NCBI RefSeq assembly: GCF_002744735.1
Contig: NZ_KZ319339.1
Span: forward strand, 558,001 to 622,000
From: Marinobacter guineae
GTDB taxonomy: Bacteria > Pseudomonadota > Gammaproteobacteria > Pseudomonadales > Oleiphilaceae
DNA: 64,000 nt
Direction: 5' to 3'
The notes beneath the pieces were generated by a model. It was given only the letters and a program-made list of their open reading frames with translations, searched no databases and was not told where the DNA came from. A program made the position numbers and the translations under genes. Of this stretch, positions 27,622-36,833 are shown piece after piece. The number at the start of each line of letters is the position of its first letter. The stretch's first letter is position 1.

Positions 27622-30321
27622 TCAGTTTTCCGGGGCGTCGAACGGATTGTTAAAATACTGGCCGCCAATATCCAGCCATTCTGCGATCAGTCTCAGCTCG
27701 GCGGGTGTGAGGAAATCCTTATGAGAGCCGCCGTCCTCGAATACGTTAAAGAAGCGACTGGCACGGGCGCCATTGACAGACATTGAGGCCTGAATCGGAA
27801 CCGTCACCATGATCGGCTGCACATTTCCTTCGGCATCCAGGATCGGGTTACCTTCTTCGTCCTCCAGCACTTCCCCGGAATCCACAAGTACATCTACCAA
27901 GGCTCCGTTAACCAGCTCCTGCTCGTTATCCGGGAACAGTAGTTCCCTGTAAGCGTTGAAATGCAGTGGTTCATCCGGTGACGGCCCATCGCCCAGGTCC
28001 AGTTGCCCAGCCGGCAACTGCTGCGCGTCTGCGGCATCCGTGTTGGTGTGACAACTGGTGCAGGTGTAGTCATCCACCACCGCCATGGTGTCCGGGTCCA
28101 GTACCTCCCGGTTGACACTCCAGAGTGGATGAATGTGCTGCTCGTAATTGATCACAATCCTGCAATTCGGTGCCCACTCGGTGGCACAGACGCCAGAGAT
28201 GGGTGGCGGGGTCTGCAGATCGGCGTAGGCATAGGCAAAACTGTCCGGCTTGGGGTCCACCGCATCACCGGACCACTCATCGGCATAGATCACATCCGGC
28301 GTCGGCCGGCGAAGCTCGTTGATGCGGGCGAACACCTCGGCCATGGTTTCACCCATATCGGTAAACAGGCTGGAGTCGGTATTGGGGAACGAAGTGCCAG
28401 TGGTTGCTGCCCCGTCCCAGACAGGTCCCGGGCCGGCATCCGGTCTGCCGTGGGGTGTCGGACTGTTTGGGTTATGGCAGCCTGAGCACTCGAGGGTCTC
28501 ACCGGGGCGCACCGTCAGCCAGTTCTGGTGTCTGGCGCCGATCCGCTGACCCTTCTCATCCAGCACACTGATGGCGAATGCGACATTAGCCGGTACAGCC
28601 ACCTTCACCGAGCCGTCCGGCTCTATCGGCACATACCCCAGTATTTCCCGCATTAATTGAGCGCGGCTCCGGCCAAAAGCGCTGTTGTCAAAATCCCGGA
28701 CATTGTCATCGGGGATAGCCACGGGTTTTTCCAGGCGCAGGAATCTGGCCGGGCGATCCTCCGGTGGCGTCTGCAGCGGATCGGCCATTGCAGCAATACC
28801 AGCCGGTGTGGTGTCCACTCCATCAATATCGTACACACTGCGAATGTGCAGCACCCCGTAACCGGCATCACCGAGGGCCCCCTCATCACCCGTAAACTGG
28901 GATTCCGGAATAAAGCCTTCCAGAGGACGTTCCTTCATCAGGACCGCTTCATCAAACTGGACACCTTCCACCGGCGGGACCACCGGTCGCTGGGTTTCGC
29001 TATTGATATCAAGAAGCCACAGACCGTAGACGGGCTCCGCGGGTTGATAATCTTCGGATTGCAGGCGATCTTCCGTGCAATTAACAATCCGGTCGGTTGC
29101 TGTTTCACGCAATCGGCAGGGCGTCCAACTCGCCAAGTAGCGATTGGTCCCGTCAAGCAGTGGTGAAACCGACGCGTAACTGCCTTTCAGCGACAGCTGC
29201 CCATCCAGGCCCACACCGGGCACAAGCGAGCGCTGACCTGCACCTTCGGTCCCATCGATGCGCAGATTGGCCTCGACAAATTGGTCAACATCGACTTCGG
29301 CCAACACGGACGCGTAATCATCAGTCTCAAAAGGTCTTAGCTGTACCAGCAGATTGCCGCTGTCGGACTTGCGAGGCTGCAGATACTGAATGTCGTTCGC
29401 TTCAGGTACCGAATCGTGGGAATTACGGCCGTACAGATAGCTCAGGCCGCTTCCGTCGGGGTTCACGCGATAGAGGTTTACACCGTTGTTGCGGGTCTGG
29501 CCGGCATTGTCCCAGCGGCTGAACACGATGGTGCCATCGTCCGCCACCATGGGGTCAAGGTCGTGGCTCTGGTTAAAGGTAATCTGCTCAATGTTCTGGC
29601 CATCATCGTCCATCACATGCAGAACGAGCGCAGGGCTGTCACCCTCCTCGTCCAGACCGGAGTATTGGGGCTTGCCTTCATCAAGCAATACCGCTTTCGA
29701 GATCCGTTGACGGGTGGAGGAGAAAATGATTCTGCCATCGGGCAGATAGGCAGGCGCGACATCCTGACCGGCCCGAGCGGTAACATCTGAATCAATGATC
29801 CGACGCAGGGCATCGGTACTGACGTCGTATTCCCAGATATTCCACGTTGGCTGATCCTCGTCATCGGCGTCTTCGATTTCCGGGGCGCGCATGGCGAACA
29901 GCAATCTGGAGCCATCGTGGGAGACGTGAAGATCTTTCACGTCGTAACGCAACTGGCCATTGTCATCGAGGAATTGCGGCCCGGCGAACGCCCTGGAGGC
30001 AATATCCCGTGTTTCAGCATCGGCGGTCGCGCTGGCCTTCAGAAGCAGCCTGGCGCCGGGACGGAAGGCCGAAGGGTCCGCCAGGTTATCCTCCACCAGG
30101 GCCCCGGTATTCTCGTCAAACAGCAAGGATCGTTCGACATAAGCCACAGGGTTCTCGACAACGACCGGATCCGCCTGCTGGCTGTCGCTGCTCGAAAGGC
30201 AGCCAGACAGCACCGCGAGTGAGCCAAGGGCGATAGCCAGGCGAACACTGTGAGAGATCTGCAGACTGGGTGACTTAATTTCCAACTTACGAACCCTGTT
30301 CCGGATGACATTCCATGACAT
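27622..30321 (-). CDS. HzsA-related diheme lipoprotein with beta-propeller
   Basis: 899-aa protein. The signal ends AVLSGC (lipoprotein Cys near residue 41) after a long basic head. Residues about 80-460 contain TolB/WD40-like propeller blades (DVKDLHVSHDGSRLLFAMR, PAYLPDGRIIFSSTRQR, DPMVADDGTIVFSRWDN). The C-terminal part has two c-type haem sites: CSGCH (about 612) and CTSCH (about 754). This layout is that of the 'HzsA-related' family, named after hydrazine synthase alpha subunit, in organisms with no anammox metabolism. It is the first gene of the leftward operon. No hzsB or hzsC is present, so hydrazine synthesis is not implied. Confidence 0.82.
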   Translation of the reverse strand: MSWNVIRNRVRKLEIKSPSLQISHSVRLAIALGSLAVLSGCLSSSDSQQADPVVVENPVAYVERSLLFDENTGALVEDNLADPSAFRPGARLLLKASATADAETRDIASRAFAGPQFLDDNGQLRYDVKDLHVSHDGSRLLFAMRAPEIEDADDEDQPTWNIWEYDVSTDALRRIIDSDVTARAGQDVAPAYLPDGRIIFSSTRQRISKAVLLDEGKPQYSGLDEEGDSPALVLHVMDDDGQNIEQITFNQSHDLDPMVADDGTIVFSRWDNAGQTRNNGVNLYRVNPDGSGLSYLYGRNSHDSVPEANDIQYLQPRKSDSGNLLVQLRPFETDDYASVLAEVDVDQFVEANLRIDGTEGAGQRSLVPGVGLDGQLSLKGSYASVSPLLDGTNRYLASWTPCRLRETATDRIVNCTEDRLQSEDYQPAEPVYGLWLLDINSETQRPVVPPVEGVQFDEAVLMKERPLEGFIPESQFTGDEGALGDAGYGVLHIRSVYDIDGVDTTPAGIAAMADPLQTPPEDRPARFLRLEKPVAIPDDNVRDFDNSAFGRSRAQLMREILGYVPIEPDGSVKVAVPANVAFAISVLDEKGQRIGARHQNWLTVRPGETLECSGCHNPNSPTPHGRPDAGPGPVWDGAATTGTSFPNTDSSLFTDMGETMAEVFARINELRRPTPDVIYADEWSGDAVDPKPDSFAYAYADLQTPPPISGVCATEWAPNCRIVINYEQHIHPLWSVNREVLDPDTMAVVDDYTCTSCHTNTDAADAQQLPAGQLDLGDGPSPDEPLHFNAYRELLFPDNEQELVNGALVDVLVDSGEVLEDEEGNPILDAEGNVQPIMVTVPIQASMSVNGARASRFFNVFEDGGSHKDFLTPAELRLIAEWLDIGGQYFNNPFDAPEN

Positions 30322-30481
30322 AAATTAAGTCGGTTCCGAGGGTAGGCTCCAAGGCTTTTACGTAACCTTATGTAATAACGTGGCCTACAGCTCAAAACGG
30401 AGGTTAGAGCAAGCCGTAAACTTTTAACAAATGTCAAAAGTCATTAATGTGCGATTGCTAACGATCACCGAGGGAAAGGAC
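30322..30481. promoter_or_regulatory. Divergent promoter region of the haem-protein cluster
   Basis: 160 bases separate the leftward HzsA-like operon from the rightward cytochrome operon. A conspicuous pair TTACGTAA/TTATGTAA is repeated with a 10-base period at 30358-30375 (one helical turn), continuing into TAACGT. This fits a tandem activator or repressor site. No confident -35/-10 pair is visible. Confidence 0.4.
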
Positions 30482-31717
30482 ATGACCGGCCGGAACAGGA
30501 TCCGAAGCCTGATCATCAAGGCTTGCAGTACCGCAGTTCTCGTTGCACTGGTGTCTGGGCAGGCAAGCATTGCTCAGGCCGGCCCCAGGGAACAGGCTAA
30601 ACGAATCCACGACCGCATTGCCGGCGTGCCACCCTCTGCCAGTGTTCTGGATGCCATGGAAAATGATATTGCTGCCGGCAGCGCAATTGATGCGGCATTC
30701 ACGGCCATGGATGACACCGCCTTCTACGACGTCACCCTGAAGAATTTCGCGGCCCCCTGGACCAATGAGGCGATGTCAAAATTCGTGCCGCTCAATGACT
30801 ATATCGCCACGGTGATCGGCCTGGTGCGGGACGGGGAAGATTTCCGCAAAGTCCTGTATGACGATGTGCTGTATATTGGAGACCCTTCCCTGAATCTGCC
30901 GAACTACTCCAACAGCAACAACAATCACTACGAATCCCTGGAGAACAGCGGAGCCAGCCTCAAAAACAACCTGGTGAGCGTGAATCAGTCCACTTATACC
31001 GGCCTTCCACCCTCTGCCACGGCTGGCGTGATCACGTCCAGGGCGTCAGCCCGAGCATTCTTCAGTGCCGGCACCAACCGGGCCATGTTCCGTTTCACGC
31101 TGATCAATCACATGTGCAACGACCTGGAACAGGTCGCAGACGTTACTCTGCCACCCGACCGAATCCGGCAGGATGTTTCCCGCAGCCCGGGTGGTGACAG
31201 CCGGGTATTCCTGAATAACTGCGTTGGCTGCCACACCGGCATGGACCCCATGACCCAGGCGTTTGCCTACTACGACTACGAATATGACGCCAATGCCGAC
31301 CCTGATGGAGAACTGGGCAGGTTGGTCTACAACGCCATTGGCGAAACGGATCCGGAAACTGGTTCCAGGGTTCAAGCCAAGTATCACATCAATGCTGCGA
31401 CCTTCGAGCAGGGCTATGTGACACCCGACGACAGCTGGGATAACTACTGGCGTCAGGGCGCCAATCGCCGGCTGGGATGGGATCCTTCACTGCCTGGTTC
31501 CGGCAATGGTGCCAAGAGCCTGGGTAGGGAGTTCGCCCATTCCGAAGCCTTCGCCGAGTGCCAGGTCAAGAAGGTGTTTGAGAATGTCTGCCTACGCCCT
31601 CCTTCAAACAGCGCGGACCGTTCACAGGTAAGCAGTATGGTTGTCAGCTTCGCAAGCCAGGGTTACGACCTGAAGCAGGTATTTGCAGAATCCGCTGTGT
31701 ATTGCATGGGGGAGTGA
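30482..31717 (+). CDS. Exported single-heme cytochrome c-like protein (411 aa, DUF1588-like)
   Basis: The ATG at 30482 is preceded by GAGGGAAAGGA; an earlier ATG at 30431 lacks a ribosome site. The signal peptide runs through VALVSGQASIAQA. One c-type haem site, NNCVGCHTGMDPMTQAFAYY, lies at about residue 247. Its context (CxxCH followed by a DP and an aromatic stretch) resembles DUF1588/DUF1592-type proteins of planctomycetes and myxobacteria, which pair with DUF1501/DUF1552 exported proteins. The same pairing occurs here two genes later. Several further Cys near the C-terminus (ECQVKK, NVCLRP, YCMGE) may be structural. It is the first gene of a three-gene operon. Confidence 0.72.
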   Translation: MTGRNRIRSLIIKACSTAVLVALVSGQASIAQAGPREQAKRIHDRIAGVPPSASVLDAMENDIAAGSAIDAAFTAMDDTAFYDVTLKNFAAPWTNEAMSKFVPLNDYIATVIGLVRDGEDFRKVLYDDVLYIGDPSLNLPNYSNSNNNHYESLENSGASLKNNLVSVNQSTYTGLPPSATAGVITSRASARAFFSAGTNRAMFRFTLINHMCNDLEQVADVTLPPDRIRQDVSRSPGGDSRVFLNNCVGCHTGMDPMTQAFAYYDYEYDANADPDGELGRLVYNAIGETDPETGSRVQAKYHINAATFEQGYVTPDDSWDNYWRQGANRRLGWDPSLPGSGNGAKSLGREFAHSEAFAECQVKKVFENVCLRPPSNSADRSQVSSMVVSFASQGYDLKQVFAESAVYCMGE

Positions 31718-31724
31718 GGACGCT

Positions 31725-34214
31725 ATGAAAACATTTAAAGGAATTTCCATGAGCTCCCTCAAGTCGGCCTTCGCTGTTACCGCCCTGGCCATACTGCTTT
31801 CCGCCTGCGGTGGCGAATCCACGGAACAACTGCCGAATACCTCCCAGAATTCCGGCACGGTTACCTACAACGGGCCTGCTTCTGCGACCGATGACGTTGC
31901 CAGCTTCAAACGCACGGTCTGGGACAACCTGGTCACCCAGGACAAATGCGGCGCGTGCCACGGTGCCAATGGTCAGGCACCGACGTTCGTCAACGAGCAG
32001 GACGTTAACCTTGCTTATGCCCAGGCAAACTCCATTGTTAACCTGTCTGATCCCTCTCAATCTGCGATGGTGACCAAGGTAGCCGGTGGCCACAATTGCT
32101 GGTTGCAGAGCTCGTCGGCCTGTGTGGACATTCTCACCACCTACATTTCCAACTGGGCCGGCGGCTCTGAAGGCTCTGCAAAAACCGTTGAACTCCGCGC
32201 TCCGGAGCTCAAAGAACCGGGTGCCACGGTTTCCCTACCCAGCGACACCGGATTATTTTCCACCACGGTATACCCCGAGCTCAGACAGTATTGCAGCGAA
32301 TGTCATGCTGATGGTGGCCAGACCCCCTACATTGCCAGTGCCGATGTCACCACTGCCTACGCTCAGGCGAAAAGCCGCATTGATCCGATGAACCCGGGCT
32401 CATCCCGTCTGGTTGAGCGATTGCGATACGACTTCCACAACTGCTGGGATGATGATTGTGAAGCCTCAGCCGATTTGATGGAGCTGAAGATTCTTGAAAT
32501 GGTCCAGGACCTCAGTGCACAACCCGTAGATTCAACGCTGGTCGCCAGCAAGGCGCTCAACCTTCAGTCAGACGGACTGCTTGCCAACTCCGGCGGTCGT
32601 TTTGAAGACAACGTAATTGCCCTCTACGAATTCAAATTTGGTGAAGGCCAGACCGCCTTTGATACCAGCGGCGTGTCGCCTGCGCTGGATCTGACCCTGA
32701 GCGGAAACGTTGACTGGGTTGGCGGCTGGGGTATTGACCTTGGCCCCGCAGGAGAAAACGAGCAGGGTTTCATGATCCCTGCCGGCAAGGCCCAGGGCAG
32801 CACCACCGCCAGCCGCAAGCTGCACACCCTGCTGACTGCCTCCGGCGAGTACAGCATCGAGGCCTGGGTCGCGCCGGGGAACATCACCCAGGAGGATGCC
32901 CGTATCGTCACCTATTCGGGCTCATCCACCACTCGTAACGTTACGCTCAGCCAGTCGCTCCAGCGTTACGAAGTACTGCATCGCAGCACCACCAGCGATG
33001 AGAATACGCCTTTCGCGACCCAGGACGCCGACATGCTCCTGCAGGCAACCCTCCAGCACGTGGTAGTGAACTACACCCCGGCGACCGGGCGCCAGATCTT
33101 TGTGAATGGCGTTCCGACCGGCGATGTCGACCCGGACGACGGCGGACTGCTGACTGAATGGGACGACAGCTTTGCTCTGGTGCTAGGCAACGAGACGGAT
33201 GGCAATTCCCCCTGGCAGGGCGCGATCCGTATGGTCGCCATCCACAATCGTGCGCTGACACCGGAACAGGTCCAGGCCAACTTCGAGGTGGGTGTTGGCC
33301 AGAAGTTCTATCTCCTGTTCGGTGTCTCTCACCTGATCGACGTGCCCGAGAGTTTCATCGTGTTCGAAGTCAGCCAGTTCGATAGCTATGCCTACCGATT
33401 CACCAGTCCCTTCTTCATCAGCCTTGACGAAACCGCTGAGCCTTCAAATATCCCGCTGCGGGGCATGCGGCTGGGTATTAACGGCAAGGAAGCCACTGTC
33501 GGACAGGCCTGGGCCAATCTCGACGTTGTCCTGGACAGTGGCAGCTATGAACCGGGTACTGGTCAACCGCTCTCCTCTCTGGGCACCATCATCGCCCTGG
33601 AAAACGGACCAGAGAACGACGAGTTCTTCCTGACCTTCGACCAACTGGGCGGCAGCAGTTTCGCCCGCTCCGAACCGTCTTTGCCGCCGCAGCCGGAGCC
33701 CGCAGACCTGGAGCCGTCCTCCGAGATCGGTCTGAAGACCTTTGACGAGATCAACGAGTCCATGTCGCGGATGACCGGCGTGGCCACAACCAATCCGGCG
33801 GTATTCGCCACTTACACCACGGTGAAGCAGCAACTACCAACGGTTGAGACTATCCAGGGCTTCCTGTCCTCCCACCAGATGGCGGTTACCCAGATGGCGA
33901 TCCAGTATTGCGATGCATTGGTTTCCAACGGGCAACTTCGGGCCGACATGTTCCCGGGATTCGATTTTTCCGCGCCGGCGGGCAGCGCCTTTGATCACAG
34001 TGGCAAGAGTCTGGTTACCGGGCCGCTGCTGTCCCGTTTCGTAGGCAGCAACCTGGCTTCGCAGCCCGTAGACAGCGATATTCAGACCGAACTCAGCAGC
34101 CTTATGGATAAACTGACCAGTTGTGGCGCCGGATGCCCGGCAGATCGCACGGAAACGGTCGTGAAAGCAAGCTGTGCCGCCGTGCTTGGCAGCGCCACCA
34201 CCTTGGTTCAGTAG
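31725..34214 (+). CDS. LamG-domain lipoprotein with two tandem cytochrome c modules (830 aa)
   Basis: The ATG at 31725 leads to a lipobox, ILLSAC (Cys 28). Two homologous haem modules follow. Module 1 has CGACH (75-79) with HNCW (His 123); module 2 has CSECH (190-194) with HNCW (His 238). Both also share an AYAQA segment, so this is an internal duplication, and the conserved His of HNCW is a good candidate for the second haem ligand. Residues about 300-520 form a LamG/concanavalin-like domain (YSIEAWVAPGNI, RQIFVNGVPTGD, GAIRMVAIHNRALTPEQV) that would bind carbohydrate or another surface ligand. The C-terminal third is unassigned. It begins seven bases after the preceding cytochrome gene. Confidence 0.78.
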   Translation: MKTFKGISMSSLKSAFAVTALAILLSACGGESTEQLPNTSQNSGTVTYNGPASATDDVASFKRTVWDNLVTQDKCGACHGANGQAPTFVNEQDVNLAYAQANSIVNLSDPSQSAMVTKVAGGHNCWLQSSSACVDILTTYISNWAGGSEGSAKTVELRAPELKEPGATVSLPSDTGLFSTTVYPELRQYCSECHADGGQTPYIASADVTTAYAQAKSRIDPMNPGSSRLVERLRYDFHNCWDDDCEASADLMELKILEMVQDLSAQPVDSTLVASKALNLQSDGLLANSGGRFEDNVIALYEFKFGEGQTAFDTSGVSPALDLTLSGNVDWVGGWGIDLGPAGENEQGFMIPAGKAQGSTTASRKLHTLLTASGEYSIEAWVAPGNITQEDARIVTYSGSSTTRNVTLSQSLQRYEVLHRSTTSDENTPFATQDADMLLQATLQHVVVNYTPATGRQIFVNGVPTGDVDPDDGGLLTEWDDSFALVLGNETDGNSPWQGAIRMVAIHNRALTPEQVQANFEVGVGQKFYLLFGVSHLIDVPESFIVFEVSQFDSYAYRFTSPFFISLDETAEPSNIPLRGMRLGINGKEATVGQAWANLDVVLDSGSYEPGTGQPLSSLGTIIALENGPENDEFFLTFDQLGGSSFARSEPSLPPQPEPADLEPSSEIGLKTFDEINESMSRMTGVATTNPAVFATYTTVKQQLPTVETIQGFLSSHQMAVTQMAIQYCDALVSNGQLRADMFPGFDFSAPAGSAFDHSGKSLVTGPLLSRFVGSNLASQPVDSDIQTELSSLMDKLTSCGAGCPADRTETVVKASCAAVLGSATTLVQ

Positions 34215-34226
34215 AGGAAGCCGATC

Positions 34227-35786
34227 ATGTTCATACGCAAACCCCGTAAAAAGCCCTTGGGCAACGGCAGCCCACTGCTCCACGACGATCACGGTAAACC
34301 CAGGACCCGTCGCGAGTTTATTGCCCAGGGCCTGATGGCAGGGTCCGCCACCGTTTTCGGCGCCTCCCTGTTCAGCCTGTTCGGCAATCCCAGAATGGCG
34401 TCCGCAGCGCTCTCTTCAGACCTGGAAACGCTGAAAGCAAGCTGTGGCATAGCGGTTCAGGGTGCAGGAAAGATTCCGTTTATCTGCTTTGACCTGGCAG
34501 GCGGCGCCAACATTGCCGGCTCTAACGTGCTGATGGGCAAATCCGGTGGGCAAATGGACTTCCTGAGTACCGCGGGCTACAACAAACTCGGGCTACCAGG
34601 TGACATGCTGCCGAACGATCCGGCGTTCGTGAACACGGAGCTGGGCCTGGCTTTCCATTCGGACAGTGGTTTCCTGCGCGGCATTCTCCAGAGCACGAGT
34701 GCCGGCACCCGAGCAGCAACGGACGGCGCCATTATTGCGGCCCGTTCGGAAAACGACACCGGAAACAACCCCCACAATCCGATGTATGGCATCCATCACG
34801 CGGGTGCCGACGGCTCCCTGCTCTCTCTCATAGGGTCCCAGAGTTCGGAATCCGGCGGTAACTCGCTGGCACCGATGAACCTGATCAATCCGGAGGTACG
34901 CCCCACCAAGATTGACCGGCCGTCCGACGTCACTGGCCTGGTGGATGTCGGCGATCTGATCGGCATTCTGGATCAATCCGACGCAGTCGCCGTGATGGAA
35001 TCCATTCAGCGAATCAGCGACGCCAAGATGAACCGGGTGAACACTGGCATTTCCACCGACGAGGTGGTCAAAGATCTGGTCCGCTGCGGCTATATCAAGA
35101 GTGCCGATCTGGCCGACCGGTTCGGCAATCCGGCGGAACTGGATCCCGAACTCGACCTCGAAATCGTTGGCCCTACCGGCATTTTCAGCCGCGATGAGTT
35201 CAACAGCAACCGCGAGTTCCGTAAAACCGCCTCTGTGATGAAGCTGGTACTGAACGGTTACGCCGGCGCCGGCACGATCACCATGGGCGGCTATGACTAC
35301 CACACGGGTGAACGCGGAACGGGCGAGCGACGTGATGAACAGGCAGGCCGCTGTATGGGCGCCTGTCTGGAATATGCGGCCCGGGTGGGCATGCCATTGA
35401 TGCTTTACGTTTTCAGCGACGGCTCTGTGTCGAGCAACGGCCGGATTGACGATTCCATGGACGGTCGCGGCAAGGGCGAGTGGACCGGCGACAACCAGCA
35501 GACGGCCGCCTCCTTCTTCATGGTGTACAACCCGGCGGGTCGCCCTACCCCGATTCGCAGGCAGATCGGCTTCATGCGCTCTGATGCCTCAGTGGAAACC
35601 GCATCCAGCCCGGCGGCCAATAACGTCAATCAGTTGGTCCAGACGGTTTTACTCAACTACATGGCATTACACGGGGAACAGGGCGAGTTTGGCGCGCGCT
35701 TCAACGGCCACGGGCTGGGCAACGGCACCTCCCGGGACAGCCTGATTGCGTTCTCGAACGTGGTAAACGGCACTATCGGAAATTAA
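34227..35786 (+). CDS. Tat-exported DUF1501-like protein (519 aa)
   Basis: The N-terminus has the twin-arginine motif RTRREFIAQG followed by a hydrophobic stretch (LMAGSATVFGASLFSLF), so export folded through Tat is expected. The mature part resembles the DUF1501 alkaline-phosphatase-like fold: an early FICFDLAGGANIAGSN and a late GGYDYHTGERG, which parallels the D-x-H metal-site block of DUF1501 proteins. DUF1501 genes are typically next to haem-containing PSCyt or DUF1588-type genes, as here. Whether it keeps hydrolase metal ligands is not certain by eye. It is 12 bases downstream of the LamG cytochrome gene and ends the operon. Confidence 0.68.
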   Translation: MFIRKPRKKPLGNGSPLLHDDHGKPRTRREFIAQGLMAGSATVFGASLFSLFGNPRMASAALSSDLETLKASCGIAVQGAGKIPFICFDLAGGANIAGSNVLMGKSGGQMDFLSTAGYNKLGLPGDMLPNDPAFVNTELGLAFHSDSGFLRGILQSTSAGTRAATDGAIIAARSENDTGNNPHNPMYGIHHAGADGSLLSLIGSQSSESGGNSLAPMNLINPEVRPTKIDRPSDVTGLVDVGDLIGILDQSDAVAVMESIQRISDAKMNRVNTGISTDEVVKDLVRCGYIKSADLADRFGNPAELDPELDLEIVGPTGIFSRDEFNSNREFRKTASVMKLVLNGYAGAGTITMGGYDYHTGERGTGERRDEQAGRCMGACLEYAARVGMPLMLYVFSDGSVSSNGRIDDSMDGRGKGEWTGDNQQTAASFFMVYNPAGRPTPIRRQIGFMRSDASVETASSPAANNVNQLVQTVLLNYMALHGEQGEFGARFNGHGLGNGTSRDSLIAFSNVVNGTIGN

Positions 35787-35794
35787 CCGAAACT

Positions 35795-35832
35795 GCTCGT
35801 TCCGCCCCTATTCTGATTGGGGCGGAACGAGC
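35795..35832. terminator. Strong bidirectional terminator hairpin
   Basis: A perfect 14-bp stem (35795-35808 with 35819-35832, arms GCTCGTTCCGCCCC and its complement) has a 10-base loop. It lies between the DUF1501-like gene and the facing apbE gene, and the apbE stop codon begins at its loop edge. It would end both transcripts. Confidence 0.8.
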
Positions 35833-36833
35833 CCTTCTGACACATGCATCATGCGCTGGTCGTCGATAATAACCACATCGATACCAGGCAGTCGCTCAAC
35901 CATCTCCAGCCCTTTCTCAGGCCCGAGAACGAACACTGCGGTGGAAAGCCCGTCAGTGGTTAAAGCATTCTCGCCTATGATCGTCACACTCTGAACACCC
36001 TGAACCGATTTGCCGGTGGCAGGCGACAGTATGTGATGGACACGGTCCCCTGCCTCATCCACAAAAAACCGCTCATAATCTCCAGAGGTAGACACCGCCA
36101 CGTCCTGCAGTGGCAAAATCACAGCATTACGATCTTCCGAGCGTGGGTCCCGGATACCGACATACCACGGCCGCCCTCGCTTGTCGCCAAGAAGCCGCAT
36201 ATCACCACCGGCACTCAGCCGGGCATGGCGGATACCGTGACTGACAAGGCGCTCCACTCCAAGATCCACTGCATAACCCTTGGCGATTCCACCAAGATCG
36301 GCCTTGATGCCCGGCTGGCGGTATTTGACTGTCCGGTTGGTCTCATCAAGGATCACATCCCGGAAATTCACCCGGGACAGGCCCGAACGGATTTGTTCGT
36401 CGGTCGGTTTCTTCCCGGTTCTGAAGTCATAAAAATAGCCGACCGAGCCAAAGGTCACGTCGAATGCGCCGTCACTGAGAAGTGATATTTCCCGGGCTTT
36501 CTGTAACACCTGAAACAGCCCGGAACTGACAGGAACCGGGCCGGCCGCAGCCTCACGATTAAGCCTGGAGACTTCCGAATCCTCCCGATAACGACTCATC
36601 TGCTTGTCCACCTGATGAAAAACCGCCAGCACATCGTTTCCGACCCGATTCGCAAGTTCTTTGTTTTCCGTCCAGAATTCCAGCTCTATGGGCGTTGTCA
36701 TGGCGGTATCTGAAAACCGATACCACTCTGCACTGGCTACTGCCGGGTAGGCCGCAAGGCATCCAGCTGCGACCAGACAACCGACCGCTGCCCGAACGCG
36801 ACCAATGAAGCTCCGGTATGTCACTTCCTTCAT
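35808..36833 (-). CDS. apbE: FAD:protein FMN transferase, ApbE family
   Basis: 341-aa periplasmic enzyme that attaches FMN from FAD to a Thr/Ser of target proteins with Mg2+. A signal peptide ends near AAYPAVASAE. Family blocks follow: SRYREDSEVSRLNREAA, GAFDVTFGSVGYFYDF, ADLGGIAKGYAVDLGVERL, LSAGGDMRLLGDKRGRPW, and VHHILSPATGKSV with the metal-side Asp/Thr region near ENALTTDGLSTAVFVLG. All main motifs look intact. It converges on the cytochrome operon, and apbE is a known companion of DUF4266/DUF3570/TlpA sets. No protein in the window shows an obvious flavinylation motif (SGAT-like), so the client is unclear. Confidence 0.88.
   Translation of the reverse strand: MKEVTYRSFIGRVRAAVGCLVAAGCLAAYPAVASAEWYRFSDTAMTTPIELEFWTENKELANRVGNDVLAVFHQVDKQMSRYREDSEVSRLNREAAAGPVPVSSGLFQVLQKAREISLLSDGAFDVTFGSVGYFYDFRTGKKPTDEQIRSGLSRVNFRDVILDETNRTVKYRQPGIKADLGGIAKGYAVDLGVERLVSHGIRHARLSAGGDMRLLGDKRGRPWYVGIRDPRSEDRNAVILPLQDVAVSTSGDYERFFVDEAGDRVHHILSPATGKSVQGVQSVTIIGENALTTDGLSTAVFVLGPEKGLEMVERLPGIDVVIIDDQRMMHVSEGLVPPQSE

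Noticed and set aside
27622..30321. Hydrazine synthase function
   Set aside because: Only the alpha-like architecture is present; beta/gamma partners and other anammox genes are absent.
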